Assembly (NCBI GenBank): GCA_020055645.1
Contig: CM034546.1
Location: 38,378,001-38,442,000 of the forward strand
Direction of reading: 5' to 3'
Source of the DNA: Tomocerus qinae
Taxonomy: Eukaryota; Arthropoda; Collembola; Entomobryomorpha; Tomoceridae
DNA length: 64,000 nucleotides
Position numbers and translations under genes: made by a program
Notes under the pieces: generated by a model
Told to the model about the DNA's origin: nothing
Seen by the model: only the letters and a program-made list of their open reading frames with translations
Databases searched by the model: none
Shown: piece after piece, positions 33,327 to 43,729 of the stretch
Position numbering within the stretch: the stretch's first letter is position 1
How the letters are laid out: each line of letters starts with the position of its first letter

Positions 33327-33422
33327 ATTAATGTTTTCAAAAATGTACTCCAACGCATACCTTCATGTGCTAAATTTAGTACATGGAGGTATACGTTAGG
33401 GCACATTATTGAAAACATTAAT
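33327..33422. repeat. Hairpin repeat, about 42-bp arms
   Basis: The two arms (ATTAATGTTTTCAA... and its near inverse) match at most positions around a 12-base loop. One arm also occurs alone at 817-856. It is a small foldback repeat or MITE remnant. Confidence 0.75.
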
Positions 33423-34195
33423 TCTACTAAACAGCCGTAATGAGTCGTTTCATAATATTATTGCAAATTGCAACATTAAAATAATAATAGAAATTTACAT
33501 AAGAAGGTTGAATGATGGTGAGTCGTGATTAATAAATGGAAATGATTAGCGAAAAGAGACATTTCGTAATGACCGCAATGTGTCTTATTAAATAGCATTT
33601 CAAAACTTTTAATACAAATTGGTACTGCTATATCGACAAATTTATTTAACATTTTTTATTGAGCTGAGCTTACTTTTTTACTACCCTCTTGATTCCTTTG
33701 GCAATTGGCACACCTTTTAGAAGAATTAAATAACAGTCTGGGTAAGTAACTATTTATTCTTTAAAAATATTTATTCTTATTAAGTTGACTCATGCGGTTT
33801 GTACGTTTATCTAATTAAATCCCACGGGGAATCTTATTTTTTTGGTTTCAAAAGAGATCTTTTTGGTGACTTTGTAGGATTTTTTTTTCAAAAATGGAGT
33901 CTTTTATTGTTCCCTGTATTCGGCGCTAAGATCTACAGTTATTATTTTGGTTTAGGAAATTCTTTTTTAGCAGGAAATTGGGGCTGCAGCTAATTTTTCA
34001 ACCAAAAATATATTAATTTAAATAAACTTTGTATTATTTCCAATGTTAACATAATAACGTAAGGGGTCCTTTCGAAATTGTTTTTATTACTGTATTGGGT
34101 GGCCTGCTGAATTTCTCTTGAGTGCTAGGTTTCCCCCTTAGCTGGGTCCACTAGTAATGTATAATCACGTTGAAAGTATTTTCTAAGTATGTGGA
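33423..34195. other. Intergenic, no gene seen
   Basis: Nothing supported; low-complexity AT-rich DNA with T-runs. Confidence 0.4.
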
Positions 34196-34660
34196 GGCAT
34201 ACGGATCGCAAAGGTGACAAGATTCAGCAACTCTAGGTAAATGAAACATAAATCCAACAACATGCATAAAAGTACCATTCCTCATTGGGGTGTTGTTGTT
34301 ATCAGGATAATCAGGAATCAAGATTTTTTACAATTTTTTCAGAGGAATCCCCTATAACACTACGATTGACAAATACCCATGATCCAAATAAGGATACAGC
34401 CGCAAAACTTTTTTATAGCCCCGCCACTAATTGGTTGATAAACAATTCGAACCGGTAAATTCTATCCAACCTGGTAGTTGAAAAGTCGTGTTGATTGGAC
34501 ATTTAAATCGGACAAACATACCGAATAATGCAACATGAATGAACAAATATGACATAATTATTGAAATATTTGGAACTAGCTCCCAGGATTTAATTTTTTT
34601 CAAAGTTGATAACTGTATGGCCAGGATCGCCACAGAAATCAGATATTCCTATTTAAAAAA
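34196..34660 (-). pseudogene. Remnant of a small multi-TM protein gene (paralogue of 48565-49090)
   Basis: Minus-strand open pieces encode NNNTP and NEEWY near 34240-34310 and a hydrophobic segment (IISMSYLFIHVALFG-type) at ~34520-34580 followed by GTATGT, a possible donor. The copy at 48.6-49.1 kb aligns throughout, but here extra bases after NEEWY disrupt the frame. No family recognised; a short tetraspan-like membrane protein is possible. Confidence 0.3.
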
Positions 34661-34920
34661 ATAAAATTAGTATTTGCTTTATGCAAGTGCATGTTTTATG
34701 TTGACATCACATTCGTCGGAACCACACAATTCCTCTTCGTACATCTCTGAGGACGGCTTTTAGTTTGTTTAGCAGATTGACGACGTGCATTTTCAGCATC
34801 AATTTAGAGTGCCACAACCTTTCCAGAAGAAGAGTAATGAATTTAAATCGGACAAACATACCGAATAATGCAACATGAATGAACAAATATGACATAATTA
34901 TTGAAATATTTGGAGCTAAC
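34661..34920 (-). pseudogene. Extra copy of the IR 3' end
   Basis: 34707-34840 encodes FITLLLERLWHSKLMLKM and VVNLLNKLKAV, the last TM and tail of the IR at 35000-36985. 34849-34920 repeats the sequence at 34500-34575. A local tandem duplication has therefore placed a second IR tail behind the intact gene. Confidence 0.75.
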
Positions 34921-34999
34921 TCCCCAGGATTTAATTTTTATTCAAATTTGATAGTTGTAGGGCCAGGATTGCCACAGAAAAAATCAGATATCCCTCTGT

Positions 35000-36985
35000 T
35001 TACAACAAAAAAAGTATTTGCCTTATAAAAGTGGATGTTAACATCATTAGCCATAACCGCACAATTCTTCTTCGTACATTTCTGGCGACGGCTTTTAGTT
35101 TTATTAGAAGATTGACGATGCGCAATTTCAGCATCAACCTAGAGTACCACAACCATTCCAGAAGCAAAGTGATGAATGATCCAAGTAGAAAGTATCCACA
35201 AACAATGAAAATAGTACGGATTTTCATGGTCCGACTAATAGGCAATGTCTGAGATTCTTTATGCTTTAGTTTTGAATGTGATATTATATCTTCCAACTCA
35301 GTAATGAAATACCATTGTTCCTTGAAATATTTTAGAAAACCTCTCTCTTGAAAAATTTTGAAATAGAAATTGAATTCATAGCGGTAGCAAAGGGCGAAAA
35401 TGTAAGATATTGGATTAGAGATATCTGCTTCCTTTACAGTCATGCAAACTCCGGCAGAAGATACTAAAGATGGTATTAAGGGCACAATGTGATGACTTGA
35501 CTCTTTAGGATGTGTGGTAAACAGTTTCATTGAGTAGTTGGTCAACATTTTGCTAGTAAATGTCCAGGGGTCCATTTTAATGTGCTCTGCATTGGATTGC
35601 CAATCAAATATGAAGACACTTGAATTTATTTTGTCCAGAATTTTATATTTTTCGAAAATATTTGTTTTTTGATCGTTCCTTAATCGCCGTTTGTCTCTCT
35701 GCAACAACAACTTATATCCATTTTCCACGAGATCTTTAAAGTCCTTAAATTGCTTTCTGTCTGGCGGAGCAATAATCTCGCTTGTTATCCACGTTTCATA
35801 TAGATTAGCAATTACAAATCCCATGGACACAATTACCAAATACAAAATGTTTCTCTTTTTATTGGAAACATCCTGATTTAAAAGGACGGCTATTGTGGAT
35901 ATAAAAATAAACTCTAATTTCTTGTAGAAAGTAGAAATTCTAAAGCCTAAAGCATAAAATGAAATCGGGAATAGCGAAAATATCAGCCACCAGCAATAAT
36001 CATCAAATGTATTTTGAATCAGAACTGACAAAGGGATGTCCGCCAATCGAGGGTTAGCTTCACAGTAATATGGAATGATCTCTTCAAAGTATTCAATGAA
36101 ATGTGTTACATACCATTGTACATCGTAAGTTCCTTTGTAATAATGGTTTAACATCCAAATGATTCCACATCGACGATGTTTTTCTTTTAGAACAAATCTT
36201 TGCCTTGCATATATGGCAGTGAAGTTCAATCTTTCAGCCATTAATTCCACCACTCTAACTGAATTAAGGCAATTTATGTTAAAACGATTAGCTTTTACTA
36301 TTGAATAGAGCACCATTTTACATTCTGGCATTTCTCTAGCGCCCCTGAACAAAAATTTTCCATCAAGGCCACTAATTTGAATGCCATGAAGATTTCCGTT
36401 TAAAGTATTCCAAATTCTTTCCCACTCTTGTACGGAATCTTCTGCTTCAATTGGATGAAGAGTTAAAGACTCACTCTTCGGATTGTAGAGAATTGTCGTG
36501 TAAATCGAATGTTCGTTTCCAACCTTCATTGCAAATATCAAGAGAGGAGCCACCAAATGTTTGATGAGATATGATTGCCATTTTGGATTCATCCATTTGA
36601 ATTCATCTTTGATGACGATTATGAATATCGAATCGCGACGATTTATTTCTTTACCAAAAAACGTGGCAAGATACTTGTAACCAGGGTGTGGCTCCATTAG
36701 AATATTTACAGTGCAAAAACTTCTAGAGAGATCCCGTGGATTATCTTCATGACGACCAAAGAGAGTTTTATTATATTTGGATGTTGCTAAGGTCCATGGT
36801 TGGCCATTTTGGTTAGACAGGATAAAATCTCTCTGCCATTCGGATTTATAGAAAGTAATCATGTTGAAATCACAATTACTATAGAACGACAGATTTCGAA
36901 AGCAGTTGATGTTGTTTATAATTATAGAAATTAAAAACACTACGATTGGGTAGATTGAATACATTTTAACACGAATTTTGCTCAA
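35000..36985 (-). CDS. Divergent ionotropic receptor, intact single exon
   Basis: 661 aa without introns. Start at 36985, or Met8 just before the signal peptide (IYPIVVFLISIIINNINC). A variable N-terminal domain (~30-230) leads to an S1-like half, TM1 ~328-349 (WWLIFSLFPISFYALGF), a pore segment, TM2 ~375-400, the IR-like ETWITSEIIAPP after TM2, an S2 half, and TM3 ~590-612 (TIFIVCGYFLLGSFITLL). This is the iGluR-derived IR layout; divergent IRs act with co-receptors in taste or contact chemosensation. I see no glutamate-binding Arg/Asp signature, as expected for divergent members. Paralogues at 912-1611 and 49118-51908 are both dead, so this is the one working copy in the window. A divergent signal-peptide exon lies 185 bp upstream. 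Confidence 0.88.
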   Translation of the reverse strand: MSKIRVKMYSIYPIVVFLISIIINNINCFRNLSFYSNCDFNMITFYKSEWQRDFILSNQNGQPWTLATSKYNKTLFGRHEDNPRDLSRSFCTVNILMEPHPGYKYLATFFGKEINRRDSIFIIVIKDEFKWMNPKWQSYLIKHLVAPLLIFAMKVGNEHSIYTTILYNPKSESLTLHPIEAEDSVQEWERIWNTLNGNLHGIQISGLDGKFLFRGAREMPECKMVLYSIVKANRFNINCLNSVRVVELMAERLNFTAIYARQRFVLKEKHRRCGIIWMLNHYYKGTYDVQWYVTHFIEYFEEIIPYYCEANPRLADIPLSVLIQNTFDDYCWWLIFSLFPISFYALGFRISTFYKKLEFIFISTIAVLLNQDVSNKKRNILYLVIVSMGFVIANLYETWITSEIIAPPDRKQFKDFKDLVENGYKLLLQRDKRRLRNDQKTNIFEKYKILDKINSSVFIFDWQSNAEHIKMDPWTFTSKMLTNYSMKLFTTHPKESSHHIVPLIPSLVSSAGVCMTVKEADISNPISYIFALCYRYEFNFYFKIFQERGFLKYFKEQWYFITELEDIISHSKLKHKESQTLPISRTMKIRTIFIVCGYFLLGSFITLLLEWLWYSRLMLKLRIVNLLIKLKAVARNVRRRIVRLWLMMLTSTFIRQILFLL

Positions 36986-37169
36986 TGGTCTTTACCAGTT
37001 CGTGAACGATCCAATGTAGTAAGAGAAAGAATGTTCAGTTTTAGATTACGTCCGTATACCTAGTCTCAATGAGGCACCAACGCAGTATTCAAGGCTGGCA
37101 ATTAATAGCAAAATAGCAACGAACGATTGTCAATTGTCAACTATAACCTCAAGTTATAAATCATATACC
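36986..37169. promoter_or_regulatory. Short divergent intergenic region
   Basis: Only 184 bp separate the IR start from the oppositely oriented signal-peptide exon. The same arrangement recurs at 51909-52085. A shared bidirectional promoter is an inference from spacing and conservation. Confidence 0.35.
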
Positions 37170-37594
37170 ATGAAATTCAGAATAGTGCTCACTGTTTTCT
37201 CTATCGGTTTTCCTATTATAACTCCAGCAGCAGTATTACAGGGTAGGCAAAATTTCCGGCTTGAAATTTTTAGGAATGTACTAGTAATTACTTTTTAAGT
37301 TTGAGAAACGGAATTTAGGATGCTCCAAATTACATAAAATCCTTTTTTAGAAGAATATTTGCTTTATGTTAGAAGTCTATGTAAGTGTTTACATTAATGC
37401 ACGCTGTAAATCGTAAAGTATCAACACTTTGTTGTCCAATTCCCTTGAAATCCACACTTGTCCCCTTTTCCATTCCTTTAAGTAGGCATAGAAATCCTTT
37501 AAGGAATCAGAAGTATGTGAAACTATATTACATTATTGAAAAGTGTAGTGTATGATTTATAATATTGATTACAGTAAAAGTGGAGCATAGATGA
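37170..37594 (+). CDS. Possible tiny secreted peptide gene (two exons)
   Basis: Exon 1 (37170-37242) encodes a signal peptide (MKFRIVLTVFSIGFPIITPA plus AVLQ) and is followed by GTAGGC. A candidate exon 2 (37575-37594) follows GATTACAG and reads VKVEHR then TGA in matching phase. The short exon 2 is almost identical at 58176-58195 in the third copy of this unit, and exon 1 is conserved at 52086-52164. The product would be about 30 aa, with fewer than 10 residues after cleavage. No family known. Conservation could be just recent duplication. Confidence 0.3.
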
Positions 37595-39807
37595 TAAGCA
37601 TAAAATATCAAAATAATAGTACTGAAATAGTTCAGAGCTTTACATGTACTAAATTACAACCCCATGACAAAAAAACTTTCTGTTGCTATTCATCAATGTT
37701 TAACTATATACTTTTTTCAAACGTGTATATACACTTTACAACCACACCGAAAATGTCCTTGCCGTGAGAAACCAAAAATTGGCATTTTGGATATAAATCA
37801 GCAAAACCCTATGAGTTTTTCATAAAAAAATGTTCCACCGCCCTATTGACGTAGGAAAGCTAATCAACTTCCGACCCGTCCTACTTCATCTGTTGCTTTG
37901 GAAAGCTGCATTAAATTTGTTTTCGGTTATGTGAAGCTTTTAGTTGACTCTAATTTCGCCTTTGATTCGTCTATAAAATGGAAAAAGAATAAATTTATAA
38001 AACTACAGGGTTAGGGCTTTCTTTGGTAGTTCGGATCGAATTTAATTGATAGTCGCATTTGGCACGAAAAGTCCGCACGGACATTACTTGCAGTATAAGG
38101 CTGCCTCTAGTCACTCATTACCAGAGTTGCGATTTGTCCCGACGAAACTATAACTGTCCAGGATGAAATTAGTTTTTATTACAACTAACTCAACTAACAA
38201 ACTAACATAACTTCAATGGATAAATGTGGTGGGGGTAAAAGAAGTAATAGAAAAAATCATTTTGTCCATAAAATAAAGTCTTTGGGCCGCGGTACAAGGG
38301 ATCATGAAAGTATAAGCGAGTATTTTGTTCCATAGATATATCACCACAATTAAGTAAGCACTTATAAACTAGCCTGTATAAAGCGACTTCACCAACCGAT
38401 GTATAATTCTAGTAATTCTGACACAGATACCAAATCGGTATTAGAACGTAAAACTTTAAACTCTTAAAAATGACATGCTTTTACTAAATTGCAATAATTA
38501 CAAGTGGGTCAAATATTCACTTATTTATATGTAAATTCTCAATGTCCTATTTTCGTCAAAAGATGCGTATGTAAACATCATTGATATTGCTACTATGCGT
38601 GAGTTAGGCACTTACATTTTACAGAAATTCAAAAATATATACATTGCAATTAATTGGAAGTGTGAAATGAGGGATACCACCAGTATTCAAAGCTCGGGTT
38701 AAACCGTGACTTCTTCTAAAAATGATGATCTACCTGCTTATTTTTGGACTTATTGCTACTGATTTTCAACTTTAGTTTTAATTTAGATTTAATTTTTACT
38801 AATAAATAATAAGTTCAAGTTTTATGGAATTTAGTACTACTTATATGACGTTATGTATACTTATCTTTGTAATGCCCATATATTTTTTCAATGGCCCCTT
38901 GCACCCAGGAAAAAATGACCTCTTTTTTGGTTCCATAAACCTTTGCAAATTTAGTTTATTAATATAAATAGTCATTCGTTTCAAACAGATTAACAATATG
39001 AGAAATTAGATCACCATATCGCAAATAAAACTTTATTCTTCCGTGATTATGAATAACTCCCTTTTATGTGATGTCCTTAAAAATTGTTTCCCCTTTATGA
39101 ATAGCCCGTCATTACTATAAGAAATAATTCTATAGACAATGTTTCTGAAGGAGTTATCTATGGTATTATCAAATATTCATATTATTGCTTGTGTGTTTTG
39201 AGTTTTGGCTTGAAGTTGTCCTTGTGAGAAATGAAGAACTTTGCTGACGTAAATCGGTTTCTACAGAATGCAATGTGTTTTCTATACTTCACGGAATGAT
39301 TTGAAGTGAAAACAAAAGAATAGGAAAGTTAAAAGCGTATTTCACAAGCCTTTTTGGCTTATATTGGAATTACTTTTTGATCGAGAAATATGATAACTAT
39401 TTCAGAACGCATCATTTTTGCAATTGAGTAATTTGTCATTATTACTTATCTTAATAATAATCATAATAATTGTGACATTTTTACAGGTGAATATCAAGTT
39501 AAGGTGGGTGGATATTTATGAGTGTAGAATATTTCTTTAATGTGATGCCATTTTCGTTGGTCATAGTCATTGAAATCAGTTGATATTTTCCTTGCATTGA
39601 CACTGTATTTGTACATTAATGGTAGTAAATGTAATGAACTACTGCAAACCCGGAGTCAAAAAATCAAAAACTTCTAAAAAAAATCTTAAACTTATTGCGA
39701 CCTAAGGTAAATATTTTTGTGTTGGAATTGTATTGTGGCTGTCGGCACTTACTCTGGTCACCATTTAGCGTCATATTTTTGACTTGTGGCATAAAGTTAC
39801 ATCTACG
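37595..39807. other. Intergenic, partly shared with 52.6-53.2 kb and 58.6-58.9 kb
   Basis: No gene seen. ~39060-39300 matches 52900-53130 and 58690-58890 (TTCTATAGACAATGTTTCTGA and GCTGACGT[AC]AATCGGTT stretches), so the IR unit was duplicated with several kb of flank. Confidence 0.5.
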
Positions 39808-40677
39808 TCACTCTGACTCACTATTAAATTTTAATGGCCGAGTGGCTCGAGCCATTTTTTTCAAATGCAAACTGTCACTCATGCTACAGAATCGAAGTAC
39901 ATCATTGGAGTATACAAAAACTCTTGCCATTAAATAATATGCGGTGGAAATGAATAACATATCCAAGAAGGAGACAAACGGCAGAAATAGTAAATATGCA
40001 GGCATTGTAATCACACCATGCATCTTCATACCGCAGTAGTTGCACATCACGCCAATTATGGTTGCCACCAGAAGCGAAATAGGAGAGACGATCCAAGCCA
40101 CCGAATTCGTCCACGTGACAATCAACTGCAACCCTCTGACCTGGTAAATCACTTTTAGACATCTCCGGCTGGTCGACAAGTTCTTCCTTCCCTGGAATTT
40201 CGAACGCAGTTTTGAAATCCATATCAAGATCACAAAGATATCGTATATGAAGAAATTGAAGATATATCCGATGTTTCCCATTGCTGAGACTAGAAGACAG
40301 ATCAACATCGTGGATGATAATATTTCGATCCATAGACAGGTTTTCATTGCTGGAAATAAATCCATGAAAAATCTGTGCATGGGTGATTTGATTTTGATTT
40401 GATTTTGATTTGATTTTGATTTGATCTGAGATTTGATTCCGCCAGAATCCAGTAATGGGAATAAGTCAAAGAAGATGCACGATAGGATGCCGGTCGTCAT
40501 AGGAGCAGCATGGCCAATTTACGTTTTTTATCATATCCAATGGCGTTTCGGGCATTCTTTTCAGACTTGTATAATTCTAAATAACGACAATAACGACAAG
40601 ATAAACAAGCACTAATAAGTAATTACCTGAGTAAATAATAATAATAATAATTTGTTTTTTGAAAACAGTTTTGATAC

Positions 40678-41146
40678 TGTTACAATATTTTATGAGGATA
40701 AATATCTGTAATAGGAAGTTATTTGTATTGTAGTAATGTATTGCTCATAATATAAGTATGTCAATGTTTTTCTGTATGTATAAGAGTGTAGGAATGCAAT
40801 AGCAAGATGTAAAAGTGAAGCATGCGGCTATGAATGGAATCTAAGGTTAACTTTGTGTATGAGAGATGAGCTAAGGCCAGGTAGCATTGTAAAATGTACC
40901 TATTACACAATTGTTTTATTAGATGCTATTTCCTGCCGATACGGAAATGAATCTTTTGTATGTGACAAAACATTCTAGTTGTAGGTCAAGTCTTTGTTAC
41001 TCTTAGGTAAATAAAGGCTGACAAAACCGTTGAATAAATCAGTGTGTAAACTAGAAGCAGCAATTGAGAGTTCAATTCATTTCTAGCACTCATCATCAGC
41101 ACCACTGAGCTAATGGACATGAAATCTTTGGGATTTTCATATGACA
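40678..41146 (+). repeat. 5' LTR of the copia element
   Basis: The TATA region reads TAAATAAAGG at 41008-41017, where the 3' LTR has TATATAAAGG. AATAAA lies at about 41033. The second difference is at ~40947 (T or G). Confidence 0.93.
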
Positions 41147-41451
41147 CGTTTTCAGCACTGCTCTAAAAGCCTTTAGAGTTTGAAGGCAGCTTGGCGTTAC
41201 CAACGTAACGACGTGCGAGTAAGAAGTCAACGGAGTTTCCACTCACAACTTTGTGTTCACCGGTCTTATCTAAGACGCTGTAACTACTTGTGTGTATCTA
41301 GCGAGATACATGAGAACCTTGGCAAAAGTGAAGGGACTATCGTCATTCTGGGAATACGAAGTGGACCACTTTAGCAGAAGGGCAAGCAAGTAGTGGACAG
41401 GTTTAGTTTAGCGTGAGTTTCCAGTCAGTTTCTGTAGAGATCTGATTCGAA

Positions 41452-43239
41452 ATGGCACCAAAGACGATGAAAATTGATACCTCGGGGATCAAGAAGTTGG
41501 AGGGAGCGGGTAACTATCCGTTATGGAAGTTTAAAGTCGAGAATCTTTTTTGAGCAGCCGACATCATAGACGTGGTGTCTGGGGCTTCAACTAGGGATCC
41601 GACGGATGCAGCTAAGCAGCGAGAATGGGATGTAGAGAACCGGGGAGCTATGGCGATTATTCTTGCCACGATTGAAGAGACGCTGACACATCACGTGATG
41701 TCTTGCAAGACGGCCAAGACGATGTGGGACATACTGGAGGCTACTTTTGGTAAGTGCACTGTATGGTCCAAGCAGCAACTGTTGCAAGAATTCTATGCAG
41801 CGACCCTATCCAACCATTCTCCGACAGAACTTGTGAACAAGTTGCAGACCATTGCGGGGGAACTGAGACCCCTGGGGTACACTGGTCTTGACGATGATGC
41901 GATCATCGGGAAGGTGATTAATGAACTTAAAGGAATTCAGTATGAGGGTTTCATTTCGACCTGGAATGTATTGGGGACTTCAAGCAAGACAGTTGCAAAT
42001 CTGGTGCAAGGTCTTAAGGCGTTGGAAGCCCGGCAGTCGAATTGGGGATCTGAGGTAACTGAGCGGGCGTTCCTTGTGGATAAGTTCAAAGGGAAGAATC
42101 GACCTAGTGCAGCTTCCGCCGAGAAGGGCACTAAATTCAGAGGTGACTGCTATAAATGTGGGTTAGCAGGTCACATGGCACGTGACTGCAAAGAAGACGG
42201 CCAGGATGTCTCCAACAAACCAAAAGCCGTTGGTTTGGGCTCCAAAGGAAAGGTAGCTGATACTGAGAAGGATCGGGCATTTTTTGTACGTTCACACCGG
42301 ACGAACAATTTGATGGTGGAATGGCCACGACGACACCAATCAAAGCAAGAGAGGTCTGCGCCGAGTACTGATGACGGGCTTGTATGGTTTTGTGACAGCG
42401 GCACAAACCAGCATGTATGCGGCAACCGGGAATTGTTCTCAAAGTATGAGATTTTCCGAAAACTGAGGTACGTCCAAACCGCGTCCAAGGAGATGGCAGC
42501 ATGTCCAGGCCAGGGCACTGTGGTTCTGCGTGCTAAACTAGGCAAGCGTTGGCACAAAATCACAGTGAAGGAAGTGTTGTATCTTCCAGGAGGGGAGAAT
42601 CTGTTCTCCCAGAGTGCCTTGTTGAAGGAGGGATATAAGGCCATAAGCGATGGACAAGGGACGTCATATTTCGACAGGAATGGAGCACCAAGTCTGAGAG
42701 CAAGGACGACTAGGGGAGGACTCCACGAAATGGTATTCAAGCCTTTGCGCCGGTATGGGGAGGTGAATACAATGGACGTCAAGGAGGGATCTACCAAGAA
42801 GATTGACATTCTGGAGGAGAATGTTGGAATGGCAGAGGAAAAAGCCATCAAAACCGATGTGCTAACCACAAAGAAGCAGAAGGATGGTGTCAACCATAGC
42901 GGGTTGGACATTTTCTGGTATACACTCTGCTGGATGCTGAGTTGTACGGTTCTTGGTGTGTGGGGAGCAATTCAAGGCCAGCGGGACTTGAAAAATGAAG
43001 AAGAGAGTTCAAGTGTAAACAAGACACTTGGTATGAACAGAAATATCCGAAGGAGCAGCCTACGGAATGAGCAACCGTGTGTTCATCTGATAGTATGGGG
43101 TATACTATGTATGCTGGGGATATACTGGCTATGTGTGAAGACTCGTCGTTTCAGAAGAGAGCGGAATGAAGAGTTTGCTGACTCGGAAGAAAGAGAAGAC
43201 GATGGTCAAGCGGAATGTAAACGATTGCATATTATATGA
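41452..43239 (+). CDS. gag: Copia Gag-protease with two C-terminal hydrophobic segments, one stop near the start
   Basis: ATG 41452 (MAPKTMKIDTSGIKKLEG) is in frame with the long ORF, but a TGA at 41551-41553 (codon 34) interrupts it; the next ATG is 41572. Counting from 41572: the copia-type Gag core (KTMWDILEATFGK, ~50) to ~170, a CCHC knuckle CYKCGLAGHMARDC (~194-207), and a protease WFCDSGTNQHVCG (~272) ending near 380. A novel tail follows with two hydrophobic segments (IFWYTLCWMLSCTVLGVWG ~452; HLIVWGILCMLGIYWLCV ~505) and a basic/acidic end. No integrase or RT. In Drosophila copia a spliced RNA encodes Gag-PR alone, so this may be a retrocopy of such an RNA. The TM tail is not part of normal copia Gag. 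Confidence 0.85.
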
Positions 43240-43255
43240 TAAGCAATATGGGGAG

Positions 43256-43724
43256 TGTTACAATATTTTATGAGGATAAATATCTGTAATAGGAAGTTAT
43301 TTGTATTGTAGTAATGTATTGCTCATAATATAAGTATGTCAATGTTTTTCTGTATGTATAAGAGTGTAGGAATGCAATAGCAAGATGTAAAAGTGAAGCA
43401 TGCGGCTATGAATGGAATCTAAGGTTAACTTTGTGTATGAGAGATGAGCTAAGGCCAGGTAGCATTGTAAAATGTACCTATTACACAATTGTTTTATTAG
43501 ATGCTATTTCCTGCCGATACGGAAAGGAATCTTTTGTATGTGACAAAACATTCTAGTTGTAGGTCAAGTCTTTGTTACTCTTAGGTATATAAAGGCTGAC
43601 AAAACCGTTGAATAAATCAGTGTGTAAACTAGAAGCAGCAATTGAGAGTTCAATTCATTTCTAGCACTCATCATCAGCACCACTGAGCTAATGGACATGA
43701 AATCTTTGGGATTTTCATATGACA
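43256..43724 (+). repeat. 3' LTR of the copia element
   Basis: It has the canonical TATATAAAGG at 43586-43595. It is preceded by the purine-rich AAGCAATATGGGGAG, the likely polypurine tract. Confidence 0.93.
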
Positions 43725-43729
43725 GATAC

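Larger units (their letters stand above)
40678..43724 (+). mobile_element. Ty1/copia LTR element with gag-protease only
   Basis: The LTRs 40678-41146 and 43256-43724 are each 469 bp, begin TGTTACAA and end ATGACA, and differ at two bases. The target duplication is GATAC (40673-40677 and 43725-43729). The interior encodes Gag plus an aspartic protease and then a short tail. Integrase, reverse transcriptase and RNase H are all absent. The element must have been moved by another copia's enzymes. It sits in the intron of GR-B. Confidence 0.93.
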
